64,000 nucleotides of DNA from an uncultured Gemmatimonadota bacterium (lineage in GTDB: Bacteria; Gemmatimonadota; Gemmatimonadetes; Gemmatimonadales; Gemmatimonadaceae), in the NCBI GenBank assembly GCA_902826615.1, contig CADEFN010000001.1:1240001-1304000 (forward strand). The letters are read 5' to 3'. The notes beneath the pieces are model-generated. The model was not told where the DNA came from. It ran no database searches and saw nothing but the letters and a program-made list of their open reading frames with translations. Below, piece by piece: positions 34,690-42,957 of the stretch (positions within the stretch are counted from its first letter, which is position 1; each line of letters begins with the position of its first letter). Position numbers and translations under genes: made by a program.

Positions 34690-36410
34690 GGCACCAGGAC
34701 GGGGTTCTTTCCGCCATCGGCGATAAACTGCTGCATCCGCGCTTCGAGCACCGGCAACGGAACCGACCCGAGTGCCAGGATGGCGTCGTGAAATGCCCGC
34801 TGGTCGAACGCCGCACCTAACGCGGTCTCGGCCTCACGGCGATGACGTCTGATCTGCATCTCGCCGAGTTTGTAGGCCAGGGCCTGTCCGGGCCACGAGA
34901 TGTAGCGGTCGATTTCGGTGGTGATTTCGTGCTCCGACAGTGCGGCGTTGTCCCGCAGATAGGCAATGGCTTGCGCACGAGTCCACCCGTACTTGTGGAT
35001 CCCGGTATCAATCACCAGGCGGCATGCCCGCCACATTTCATATGTGAGTCGCCCGAAGTCCTCGTAGGGCGTCTCGTAGATTCCCATCAGGGTGCCTAAC
35101 CACTCGGTGTACAGCCCCCACCCCTCGCCATACCCGGAGAACGAGGTCCCACTGCGGAAGGCAGGACGCGGTGGTCCCTCCAGCGCCAGCGCAGCCTGGA
35201 AGGAATGCCCCGGCGTACATTCGTGAAGGGTGAGCGCCGCGATGGTGTACATCGTTCGCGCCTTGAGGTTGTACGTATTCATCATGCAGGCATCAAGTCC
35301 GCCGCGGCCTCCCGTGTAGATGGGCGCAATGGCGTCCGGCACGGGAATGATCCCGTGTCGATGCCGAGGGAGGTAGCCGATGAATTCCTTCAGCTTGTAG
35401 TCGGCCTTCTTGGAGATGTACGCTGAGTACCCAAGCAGTTCACGGGGAGTCTTGGCGTAGAATTGCGGATCGGTACGCAGGAAGCGAAAAAAGGCCGGCA
35501 TGCTGCCCTTGAAGCCGGACTTCGTCTTCACCACTTCCATCTCGGCGCGAATACGCGCCACCTCGCTTTTCCCCTGCTCGTGAATCTGAGCAGCCGAGAG
35601 TTGGAGGGTGGTGAACTTCTCGATTTGCGCCTGGTAAAACGCCTCGCCATCGGGGAGGCTGGTGGCCGCAAGCACCGTGCGGGCCCGCGGGAGATATTCG
35701 TCGCGCATGAAGCGCAGCAGCGAGGTGTACGCTGGTGCGATGGTCTCCCGGATGATCAGCCGGGCTTCGGCGCGCAGGGCATCGCGCTCGGCGACCGGCA
35801 CCGAGGCCGGCATCTGGGCAAACGGCAGGTAGAGTGGATTGGTGCTGTCCGCCCGGGTGTAAGGGACGATGGTCGCATCACGTCCGACAACCCCGACCCT
35901 CGGCACGGTGTACCCGCGTGCGAGTCCGGCCCGCATGTTGGCCACCTGCTCGTCGAAGTAGCGCGGAATGTCTTTCAGACGGACAAGGAATCGCCGCACA
36001 TCTTCGGCGCGGGTGAAACCCTGCCGCGGTGTGAACTCCGCCCAGAAGAATGTGTCGCTGTTGAACGGGGCCTCGTACGTCTTGAAGCGGACGTCGTTGG
36101 CCAAGGCGGTCAGCGAGGTACGGAACACCTCGTAGTTCACCCGTTCCTCAGGCGACAAGTCGCCTAACGGGATCGAGTCGAGTGACGCCAGCATCTGGGT
36201 CCAATACCCGAGACGCGCGGCCTGCGACGCGGCGTCCACCCGCGGGAATGTGTCAGCATTGCGGGCGTTTTCCCGCCCGCGCCACTCCCACTCGGCGGAG
36301 TACAGTGCGCGGAGTCGTGTGTCGGCGGCCGACTGGGCGTCGAGCTTCCGGGCCAGTACCACCACCTCTAGAGCGAGCAGGGCGCGGGCCACTCGGATCG
36401 TCTTGACCAT
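34686..36410 (-). CDS. secreted DUF885 family peptidase-like protein
   Basis: 574 aa with N-terminal signal (LLALEVVVLARKLDA|Q, Gln26). DUF885 proteins are predicted Zn metallopeptidases. The motif LHECTPGHSFQ (HExxPGH) and the downstream Glu-rich FSGYGEGWGLYTEWLG are both present, as is the C-terminal RAYLxD-like region QAIAYLRDNAALSEHEITTE. Full length for the family. Probably periplasmic; substrate unknown. Single gene, convergent with 32994. Confidence 0.88.
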   Translation of the reverse strand: MVKTIRVARALLALEVVVLARKLDAQSAADTRLRALYSAEWEWRGRENARNADTFPRVDAASQAARLGYWTQMLASLDSIPLGDLSPEERVNYEVFRTSLTALANDVRFKTYEAPFNSDTFFWAEFTPRQGFTRAEDVRRFLVRLKDIPRYFDEQVANMRAGLARGYTVPRVGVVGRDATIVPYTRADSTNPLYLPFAQMPASVPVAERDALRAEARLIIRETIAPAYTSLLRFMRDEYLPRARTVLAATSLPDGEAFYQAQIEKFTTLQLSAAQIHEQGKSEVARIRAEMEVVKTKSGFKGSMPAFFRFLRTDPQFYAKTPRELLGYSAYISKKADYKLKEFIGYLPRHRHGIIPVPDAIAPIYTGGRGGLDACMMNTYNLKARTMYTIAALTLHECTPGHSFQAALALEGPPRPAFRSGTSFSGYGEGWGLYTEWLGTLMGIYETPYEDFGRLTYEMWRACRLVIDTGIHKYGWTRAQAIAYLRDNAALSEHEITTEIDRYISWPGQALAYKLGEMQIRRHRREAETALGAAFDQRAFHDAILALGSVPLPVLEARMQQFIADGGKNPVLVP

Positions 36411-36512
36411 CTCTCCCTCGACTGCGTTCGGGTGTCGGCACCGGCCACGTTAGCTGCGGCGCCGCTGCGAGGAAGCTGCGGACCTGCGCGTTGTCGTGCC
36501 AGCGTCCTGCCG

Positions 36513-38396
36513 TCAGGAGTGGCCGTCGTCGCGCTCTGGCTGGAGGTGCAGGAATACCTCTCGCTGCGCCTCGGCCAGGCGGTGCAGCTCACCGCCAAGT
36601 CGGCGCGCATCGTCCATCAAGGTCGTGAGTGGGGCGAGGTCGCCCGCGCCAGCGTGCACCCGAAGCAGGTCGAGCCGGATTCCTTCGAGAGAGGCCACGC
36701 TATCGGACAAATGCCGACGGGCGGCCGTTCGCCGCCCGGCAAGCACCTCAGCATCGTCGCCAGACGGCGCCATGGTTGTCAGCAACTCCAGCTCCGCACG
36801 CGCTGCAGCGGCCCGCGCCTCCAGCGATTGCACGATGGCCGGCAGGTCATACAACTGATCGCGATAGGCAGCGGGGAGGGCGGCAAACAACTCGCCGGCG
36901 GCGACACCTAACGATACCTCGGTCGGACGGAAGGCGCCTTCATCCACGGCTCGTGAATGCTCTGGTGCACCAAGTCGTTTGGCACACCACTGCCCCAGCC
37001 GACTGTTCCAGAGTCGGTCGCGCATGCCGGCCTGCCACCAGCGTCGCACTCGTCGCGGGATGAAGCGTACGCCCAGCGCATTGCTGGCCGCGCCAACGGC
37101 CATGGTCGACAGGATCGGGGCGAAGATGAGGATGGCTTGACCACGGTTCTCGTGGATCACACCCAGTAGCAGCAGACTGAACGTGACCGCGAGCCACGAG
37201 GCGGCGGCGATGGTCAAGCCTCGCAGTACGCGGTGAGTCAAAGGCTCCGGGTCGCGCTGCTCACTGGCCTCGACCGCGTCCCGTTCCCGGCGTTCCACGT
37301 CGAGCGCCGCACGCAGATCGGCCAGGGAAAAGCCTGCCTTGAAGAGTTTGTGCCCCTGGTTGAGGTGGAAGCCGGCCATGGGGTACACCGGCAGCGACGC
37401 GATAGCACCGAGGACCGCGATGTCGGCAAATCCCGCTGGGCGCTGCCCTGCAAGCCAGACCACCAGATTGACAACGGTCAGGGTGCCGAACACACCCATC
37501 CACCCCATGTACGGAACAAGCAGGGGATTGCCGGTAGCCAGCCAGGCCCGCAGGGGTGGCGGCAAGGCGGGTTTGGGGTCGGCGGGTGCCAGCGCCGCCG
37601 CCAGGGTTTCCCCGTCGGCATAACGAAGCGCGGGATCAGGGTTGAGGCACCGATCAATCACCGACGCCAGCGCCGGGGGAAGACCTGGCGCAGCGTCACG
37701 CACACTGGTTCGGCGCAGCGAGGGCCGGGAGTCCGCGAGATGTGATGGCGCGGCAGGGAGTCGTCCGCTGACGGCGAGGTGCCCCAACACACCTAACGAG
37801 TACAGGTCGCTGCGTCCGTCGAGGCGGGTGCCCGCAGCCTGCTCCGGGCTCATGAAGTGCGCGGTCCCCATCACCGGGTCGTCATCGGCAGCCGTCGCAC
37901 TGTCTGCTGCGATGCCAAAGTCGCTCACCAGCGCACGCCCGGTCGCGGCCTCGAGGAGGACATTGTCGGGCTTCACGTCGCGGTGCACAACACCCCGCCC
38001 GTGCGCATACGCCAGTGCCCACGCCACCTCTCTCAGAATCCGGGCGGCATCTGGCGCTGCCAATGGTCCGCGCGTTCGGAGCCGCTCTCCGAGTGTCTCC
38101 CCCTTCACGTAACTCATGACGAAGAACACAAATCCCCCTACCTCACCCACCCGATGAATGGGGACGATATGCGGGTGCGACAGCCCGGCGGCCAGGCGCG
38201 CCTCGCGCAGAAAGCGCTCGCGCGCGGATGCGTCCTCCGCCATCGACGCCGGAAGCACCTTGATTGCGACGTCACGATCCAGCGCGACCTCGCGGGCGAG
38301 GTACACCACACCCATGCCACCGCGCCCCAGCTCGCGTTGCAGCGAGTACTCACCGGCAAGAGCGCTTTGGAGTTGATGGAACTCGGCGGCCGTCAT
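36513..38396 (-). CDS. PknB-like serine/threonine protein kinase, multi-TM
   Basis: 627 aa Hanks-type kinase: GRGGMG (24-29), Lys46 in VAIK, HRDVKPDN with Asp140, DFG (159-161) and FMSPEQ. The C-terminal half has about four hydrophobic segments (MGVFGTLTVVNLVVWLAG, IAVLGAIASLPVYPMAGF, AAASWLAVTFSLLLLGVI, ILIFAPILSTMAVGAAS). It then has the same helical module as the kinases at 2163 and 4140 (LPAAYRDQLYDLPAIVQSLE, IRLDLLRVHAGAG). Its ATG shares one base with the stop of the membrane protein upstream (TGATG), so the two are co-translated. Substrate unknown. Confidence 0.92.
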   Translation of the reverse strand: MTAAEFHQLQSALAGEYSLQRELGRGGMGVVYLAREVALDRDVAIKVLPASMAEDASARERFLREARLAAGLSHPHIVPIHRVGEVGGFVFFVMSYVKGETLGERLRTRGPLAAPDAARILREVAWALAYAHGRGVVHRDVKPDNVLLEAATGRALVSDFGIAADSATAADDDPVMGTAHFMSPEQAAGTRLDGRSDLYSLGVLGHLAVSGRLPAAPSHLADSRPSLRRTSVRDAAPGLPPALASVIDRCLNPDPALRYADGETLAAALAPADPKPALPPPLRAWLATGNPLLVPYMGWMGVFGTLTVVNLVVWLAGQRPAGFADIAVLGAIASLPVYPMAGFHLNQGHKLFKAGFSLADLRAALDVERRERDAVEASEQRDPEPLTHRVLRGLTIAAASWLAVTFSLLLLGVIHENRGQAILIFAPILSTMAVGAASNALGVRFIPRRVRRWWQAGMRDRLWNSRLGQWCAKRLGAPEHSRAVDEGAFRPTEVSLGVAAGELFAALPAAYRDQLYDLPAIVQSLEARAAAARAELELLTTMAPSGDDAEVLAGRRTAARRHLSDSVASLEGIRLDLLRVHAGAGDLAPLTTLMDDARRLGGELHRLAEAQREVFLHLQPERDDGHS

Positions 38397-38989
38397 CAGG
38401 GTTTGGTGCGGGAGCGTTGCGCGTGCTCGCGTACAGGTCGCGCAGGCTGGGGTGATTGGTACGCTCCCTCGTTCAACTCCCCGGGGCGTTCCGTGGGCTC
38501 CAGCTCCAGAGTGGCAGGGTCGGCGTCCCGCTCACTCTTGTCCTCTGCGCGCCTTGCAAGAAGTAGCGAGCCCACAGCGGAGGCCGCGCTGAGTGCAACG
38601 AAGACCGGCGCGATGGCGCCCCATACGGTCATCGGGCTGTGCGGTGATCCCTCCGTACTGGCGACGCCGACGGCGACAAGCCCAAAGGGAAAGAGGGTCA
38701 GCAGTGCTCCTCCCGCCGCACCCCAAAGGGCGAAGCGTGCTGCCGACAGCTCTCGAAAACGGCGTCGGCGCCCCGCTACCCCGAGCACGGCCGAGAAGAA
38801 GAGCCCCCCGAAGAATCCAGGGAGACCAAGGGCGGGTAGCGGCGCGTCGAAGACTCTGAGAAGCAGGCCGAAGGGATGCCAGGGGAGCAGGGTCGAGGCG
38901 CCAATGAGAACGCCCCCCACACCCCAGGCCAGCGCCCAGGTGATCCCCGTGCCCACCGCGCCACGCAGGCGCCTCAACCACTGGTTCAT
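38396..38989 (-). CDS. polytopic membrane protein, kinase partner gene
   Basis: 197 aa from ATG MNQWLRRLRGAVG; an upstream ATG at 39037 would add 16 residues. About four to five hydrophobic helices (ITWALAWGVGGVLIGAS, LGLPGFFGGLFFSAVLGVAG, FALWGAAGGALLTLFPFG, VWGAIAPVFVALSAASAVGS). They are followed by a charged C-terminal tail likely in the cytosol. No family recognised. Overlap with the kinase start suggests the two proteins act together, for example as membrane sensor and kinase; this is inference. Confidence 0.75.
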   Translation of the reverse strand: MNQWLRRLRGAVGTGITWALAWGVGGVLIGASTLLPWHPFGLLLRVFDAPLPALGLPGFFGGLFFSAVLGVAGRRRRFRELSAARFALWGAAGGALLTLFPFGLVAVGVASTEGSPHSPMTVWGAIAPVFVALSAASAVGSLLLARRAEDKSERDADPATLELEPTERPGELNEGAYQSPQPARPVREHAQRSRTKP

Positions 38990-39118
38990 CAGTTTCTCGG
39001 TGTGCGACGCGGAGAAGGTCCGGAGAATGCTTTGCAAGGCAAAGTACTCTGGTGCCGTGAGTGAGCCAAGGGGGCACCTTACATTTGCAGCCCGTCACTG
39101 AACGCCGACCCGGCCACC

Positions 39119-39781
39119 ATGATCCAGCCCGCGCTCACCCCCACCGAAATCCGCGTCCTTGGATCGCTGGCCGAAAAGGCGGTGACCACGCCCGACAACT
39201 ATCCGCTGTCGGCCAGCGCGCTGCAGGCCGCGTGCAATCAGAGCACCAATCGCGAACCGGTGATGCAGCTGGACGAGAATGCGGTGATGGACGCCGTCGT
39301 CGCTCTTCGTCGTCGCAATCTGGTGCGCGCCATCCAGCCGATTGGCTCACGCGTGACCAAGTACCAGCACCTGCTCGCCGAGTCGCTCACACTCACGGAA
39401 CAGGAACTGGCGGTGTTTGGTGTGCTCATGTTGCGGGGCGAGCAGACGGTGGGCGAACTGCACACCCGCACGGCGCGTTTGGCGGACTTTGCCGATGCGG
39501 CAGCGGTGGAGCAGACACTCGAAGCTCTCATGGCACGTGAGCCCGAACCCTATGTCGCCCGGCAGCCACGACGCCCGGGACAGAAGGAGGTGCGGTATGC
39601 GCAGCTCCTTGGCGGGCCGGTGGAGCCTGGTGTTGACGTCGAAGTGCCGTTAGGCAGTCCCCGGATGCCGGTGCGCGAGGAGGGGACGCGCGTGGCCGCT
39701 CTCGAATCGGAGGTGGCGGAACTGAAGCGAGAACTCGCGACGCTCCGCATGGAGTTTGAAGAGTGGAAGGCGCGCAGCTGA
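39119..39781 (+). CDS. yceH: YceH-family (DUF480) protein
   Basis: 220 aa. Family landmarks: LTPTEIRVLGSLAEKAVTTP, DNYPLSASALQAACNQSTNR, EPVMQLDENAVMDAVVALRR, VTKYQHLLAE, LMLRGEQTVGELHTRTARLA, and a C-terminal coiled coil (VAALESEVAELKRELATLRM). It contains two winged-helix-like units; biochemical function is not established. Single gene, convergent with coxG. Confidence 0.92.
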   Translation: MIQPALTPTEIRVLGSLAEKAVTTPDNYPLSASALQAACNQSTNREPVMQLDENAVMDAVVALRRRNLVRAIQPIGSRVTKYQHLLAESLTLTEQELAVFGVLMLRGEQTVGELHTRTARLADFADAAAVEQTLEALMAREPEPYVARQPRRPGQKEVRYAQLLGGPVEPGVDVEVPLGSPRMPVREEGTRVAALESEVAELKRELATLRMEFEEWKARS

Positions 39782-39852
39782 GCGAGTGAGGCTCGGAGAG
39801 GTCGCCTTTCGACGAGAAAGAAGGCCGCGAACGACTTAGACAGTCCCGGAGA

Positions 39853-40452
39853 TCACGCGGCTGACGACTTCCCCCCGAACAACCGGCGCGCCCAGTCGAG
39901 TAAGGCACGCCAGATGAGGGGCAGCGCGCGCAGTTCCTTCTCAGGCGGCGGAGCCGGCGGCTGAACCACTTCTGCGCCGAAGCTGTGGGGGGCTGGCACG
40001 ACTTCGAGTTTGCCCTTTGCCGACTCGACAAACTGCGAAAAGAGCTGCTTGGAAACCGACTCGATGAGTCCCCGGCCGAACTGCATCACGCGTCCCGCGA
40101 TGTCGACGGTGGCATCCACCGTCACCTCGGTCATGCCGTTGCCCACACCGGTCGCCTGCGCCACCATCAGCATTTTTGCCGAGCCGCTCCCGCCGCTTTC
40201 CTTGCCTTGTCCGGTGATGCGCACGCGCCGAGCGCTGGCGTCGATCTCCGTGAGCGTAGCCCGACCGGCGTAGGCGGTGGCGATGGGACCCACTTTCACT
40301 CGCACCCGGCCCGCGTAGGTTCGCTCATCGATGGTCTCGGTGAGCTCGGCGCCGGGCAGGCACGTCACTACATCGGCGGGATTGCTGAGAAAGGCAAAGA
40401 CGCGATCAGGGGTCGCATTGACGCTGAATACTTCCTTGATGAGCAGGGACAT
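39853..40452 (-). CDS. coxG: CoxG-like SRPBCC protein
   Basis: 199 aa. CoxG/SRPBCC fold: SVNATPDRVFAFLSNPADVV, CLPGAELTETIDERTYAGRV, RVKVGPIATAYAGRATLTEI, AGRVMQFGRGLIESVSKQLF. In Oligotropha CoxG anchors CO dehydrogenase to the membrane; a Pro-rich linker and a hydrophobic/basic C-terminal helix (LIWRALLDWARRLFGGK) fit that role. It lies 11 kb from the Mo-hydroxylase structural genes and 1.6 kb from the maturation operon on the opposite strand, with a porin gene in between. Confidence 0.9.
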   Translation of the reverse strand: MSLLIKEVFSVNATPDRVFAFLSNPADVVTCLPGAELTETIDERTYAGRVRVKVGPIATAYAGRATLTEIDASARRVRITGQGKESGGSGSAKMLMVAQATGVGNGMTEVTVDATVDIAGRVMQFGRGLIESVSKQLFSQFVESAKGKLEVVPAPHSFGAEVVQPPAPPPEKELRALPLIWRALLDWARRLFGGKSSAA

Positions 40453-40560
40453 ACAGGGACGTTACAGGTCCGGGGTCCCAAGGGGCAGGGTCTCGTCTCC
40501 CTGAGGTTCCTGCGCTGGCGGGAATGACACATGCGAACGCCGCCAAAGGGCCTGCCTGGT

Positions 40561-40582
40561 CTCTCCCGCGAAGGCGGGAGAG
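40561..40582. repeat. palindromic repeat CTCTCCCGC-GAAG-GCGGGAGAG
   Basis: Nine-base arms with a 4-nt loop, between the porin stop and coxG. Its core CTCCCGCGAAGGCGGGAG differs at only two positions from the element at 48622-48639, suggesting a dispersed REP-like family. It could also act as a terminator hairpin for the porin gene. Confidence 0.6.
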
Positions 40583-40591
40583 ACGCTCGAT

Positions 40592-41812
40592 TCAGTAGTT
40601 GAACTGTGCCTGCAGCCGCAGCAATCCACCCTTCTGACGGAAGCCCGCGGGGAGCTGTCCGTCGACCATGAGACGGTCGGAACGCGTGTAGTGCGCGGTG
40701 AGCTCGAAGCTGGGTGTAGGCAGCCACTCGATGCCCGACTCGTACTCGTGCACCTCGTAGTGGCGGGCATCCTGTTCGACCTTCTTGCCGCCGGAGAAGA
40801 AATGCGCCCGGACAAAGGGCTGGATGACCTGACCGTGCGTCTGAAAGCGGTAATTCGTCTGCAAAAAACCACCTTCCAGCCGCCCAGATTCAACGCTTCG
40901 TGTTGCGGCCTGGTATTCGGGACCCGTGCCCCAATTCCACTCTCCCTCAAAGCCGAAGGGCTGGGCATACCACATGAAGGACACCGCCATGCGCTCGTCC
41001 TTGTACTCGGGGAGTGCGCGGACGCCTGTGGTTCGGGTCGGAAGCACGAAGCGCCCGGTGTAACCCTGAATGCCCGCCTCGATGAACTGCCCGTTCTTGA
41101 GACGGAAGGGGTAGGTGAGGCGCGCCACGGTATGCAGTGAATTGTTGGCTTCGGGGCGATTGGCCGTTTGACCGTTCATGGCTCCGAAACCGAAAACGCC
41201 GTAGTCCCCCGTGCCCTTGAGGCCACTATCGGTGAGGATCCTGAACCGGCGTCGCGCAGTGCTGTTGGCCCAGTAGTAGAAGAGCCCGAAGTCGCGCTCG
41301 TTCGGCACGGCACTATTGAGCCCGTCGTTACGGTCGAGCGGAATGCGGTTGGAACTGGACTGCAGGTTCTCGAAGCCGAAGGGCACCTTGCTCTGACCGA
41401 AGCGCAGCTGGTGCTCTTTCTTCGCGTCGAGCCACAGGTCGAAATAGGCGTCGCGCAACTGGAGGTAGTGCTGTGTGCCGGCGGCGTCGGAGGCGTAGTC
41501 GGGCTGGACGTAGATCGAGACCCGATTGTTGATGTCGCCAGACAGGATCAGCCGACCTCGACGAAGGAAGAGTCCCCCGTTGTTGCCGATCGAGCGGTCG
41601 CACTGCGGACAGACCAGTTGCCGATTGTTCTCGAAGAGGCGGTTGTATCGCACCTGGGCGTATCCGCGAAGTGAGATGCGGTCGTACCACTTCGCGGGTG
41701 GTGCCGGTGCCGGCGCGGGTCGCTTGGTGCTATCAGTCTGGGCCCGCAGCACAGAGGGCGTCACGGCCAGGAACGCGGCGGCCATGAGGCCAGCGAGGCG
41801 AGAGGTTGTCAC
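40592..41812 (-). CDS. phosphate-selective porin O/P-like outer-membrane protein
   Basis: 406 aa with signal peptide (AAAFLAVTPSVLRA|Q, Gln25). OprO/OprP-type porin: SLRGYAQVRYNRLFENNRQL, LFLRRGRLILSGDINNRVSI, YVQPDYASDA, LRFGQSKVPFGFENLQSSSN, with many alternating beta-strands to a terminal aromatic residue (AQFNY). An unusual CPQCDRS near residue 68 gives a CxxC pair close to the first strand. A short ACCCGC-TTC-GCGGGT hairpin lies in the leader and repeated CTGTTACAAA elements farther upstream. The substrate need not be phosphate. Confidence 0.88.
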   Translation of the reverse strand: MTTSRLAGLMAAAFLAVTPSVLRAQTDSTKRPAPAPAPPAKWYDRISLRGYAQVRYNRLFENNRQLVCPQCDRSIGNNGGLFLRRGRLILSGDINNRVSIYVQPDYASDAAGTQHYLQLRDAYFDLWLDAKKEHQLRFGQSKVPFGFENLQSSSNRIPLDRNDGLNSAVPNERDFGLFYYWANSTARRRFRILTDSGLKGTGDYGVFGFGAMNGQTANRPEANNSLHTVARLTYPFRLKNGQFIEAGIQGYTGRFVLPTRTTGVRALPEYKDERMAVSFMWYAQPFGFEGEWNWGTGPEYQAATRSVESGRLEGGFLQTNYRFQTHGQVIQPFVRAHFFSGGKKVEQDARHYEVHEYESGIEWLPTPSFELTAHYTRSDRLMVDGQLPAGFRQKGGLLRLQAQFNY

Positions 41813-41859
41813 GAGTTCGGTGGGTGACCCGCTTCGCGGGTGTTTTGGACTTCGAGTCG

Positions 41860-41906
41860 CTGTTACAAACGCGCGGGAAATCTGTTACAAATCGTTTCGT
41901 GACAAA
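41860..41906. promoter_or_regulatory. direct repeats in the divergent porin / moxR spacer
   Basis: CTGTTACAAA occurs at 41860-41869 and 41882-41891, exactly 22 bp (two helical turns) apart. A related CGTGACAAA is at 41898-41906. Their placement 48-94 bp upstream of the porin start suggests binding sites for a dimeric regulator. The regulator is unknown. Confidence 0.45.
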
Positions 41907-42066
41907 GACCTATAGGCTTTCGTGACGGGTTCGTTACGGACTAGAAGGCAGATGGCCGACGGCGGCAGACTCACGCCACAGGCGACAGTCGAAGCTGAGA
42001 GGCCGACGAAGAACCGGCAGGGCGCCCATATTTGGCGAGAAGGGAAAACCAACTACCCACGACGTC

Positions 42067-42957
42067 GTGAATCAGGGCATTCGGGACATCCAGTCGGTGA
42101 TGGAGAAGTCGTCGTACATCACCGATCGCGAGGTGGCGACGGCCGTCTACCTGGCCACCGCCCTCCAGAAGCCGCTTCTCGTCGAAGGGCACCCCGGGGT
42201 CGGCAAGACCGAAATCGCCAAGGTGCTGGCCTCGGCGCTGTCCACCGATCTCATTCGCCTGCAGTGCTATGAGGGGCTCGACGCGGCGGCGGCGCTTTAC
42301 GAGTGGAACTACCCCCGCCAGCTGCTGCATCTCAAACTCGAGGAGGGGAGTGCTGCCTCCCTGGCCGAACGCGAGGGCTCGCTCTTCAGCGAAGCCTTTC
42401 TTCTCAAGCGGCCACTCCTCGCCGCCATCACACACCCTGGAAAGGCGCCGGTCCTCCTTATAGATGAGGTCGATCGCGCCGACGAGGAGTTCGAGGCCTT
42501 CCTGCTCGAGATTCTCTCGGACTTCCAGGTGACCATCCCCGAACTTGGCACCATCAAGGCGACCCATCGCCCCATCGTGGTGCTCACCTCGAATCGCTCA
42601 CGCGAACTCTCCGAAGCGCTTCGGCGGCGCTGTCTCTACCTCTGGATCGGGTACCCCTCACTCGACAAGGAACTGCAGATTGTGCGCGCCAAGGTGCCGG
42701 CTCTCTCCCAACGCCTGGCCGGCGAGTTGACGGCATTCCTGCATTCGCTGCGACGAACACGCCTGGAAAAAGTCCCCGGCGTGTCCGAAGCCCTCGACTG
42801 GGGATTGGCGCTGGTCGCCCTGCACGCCACCCACCTCGACGACGAGCTGGTGCGCAGCACCATGGGGTGCTTCCTCAAGGACGAACGTGACCTGCAGCGT
42901 CTCGAGACCGAACTTGCTGCCGGTCGTTTGCCTGCCATGCTGAGCGTGGGAGGGTGA
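42067..42957 (+). CDS. coxD: MoxR-type AAA ATPase, Mo-hydroxylase maturation (CoxD-like)
   Basis: 296 aa, GTG start (ATG at codon 12, MEKSSYITD, is an alternative). MoxR/CoxD ATPase: Walker A GHPGVGKTE, Walker B LLIDEVDRADEEFE, sensor-1 VVLTSNRSRELSEALRRRCL. In Oligotropha, CoxD works with CoxE to install the sulfur/copper at the CODH active site; in form II systems it presumably activates the Mo site. First gene of a seven-gene operon; the GTG of coxE overlaps its stop (GTGA). Confidence 0.9.
   Translation: MNQGIRDIQSVMEKSSYITDREVATAVYLATALQKPLLVEGHPGVGKTEIAKVLASALSTDLIRLQCYEGLDAAAALYEWNYPRQLLHLKLEEGSAASLAEREGSLFSEAFLLKRPLLAAITHPGKAPVLLIDEVDRADEEFEAFLLEILSDFQVTIPELGTIKATHRPIVVLTSNRSRELSEALRRRCLYLWIGYPSLDKELQIVRAKVPALSQRLAGELTAFLHSLRRTRLEKVPGVSEALDWGLALVALHATHLDDELVRSTMGCFLKDERDLQRLETELAAGRLPAMLSVGG

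Noticed and set aside
41860-41906. Pho box for the OprO/P-like porin
   Set aside because: The repeats are CTGTTAC with 22-bp spacing and point away from the porin; a Pho box is CTGTCAT-type with 11-bp periodicity.
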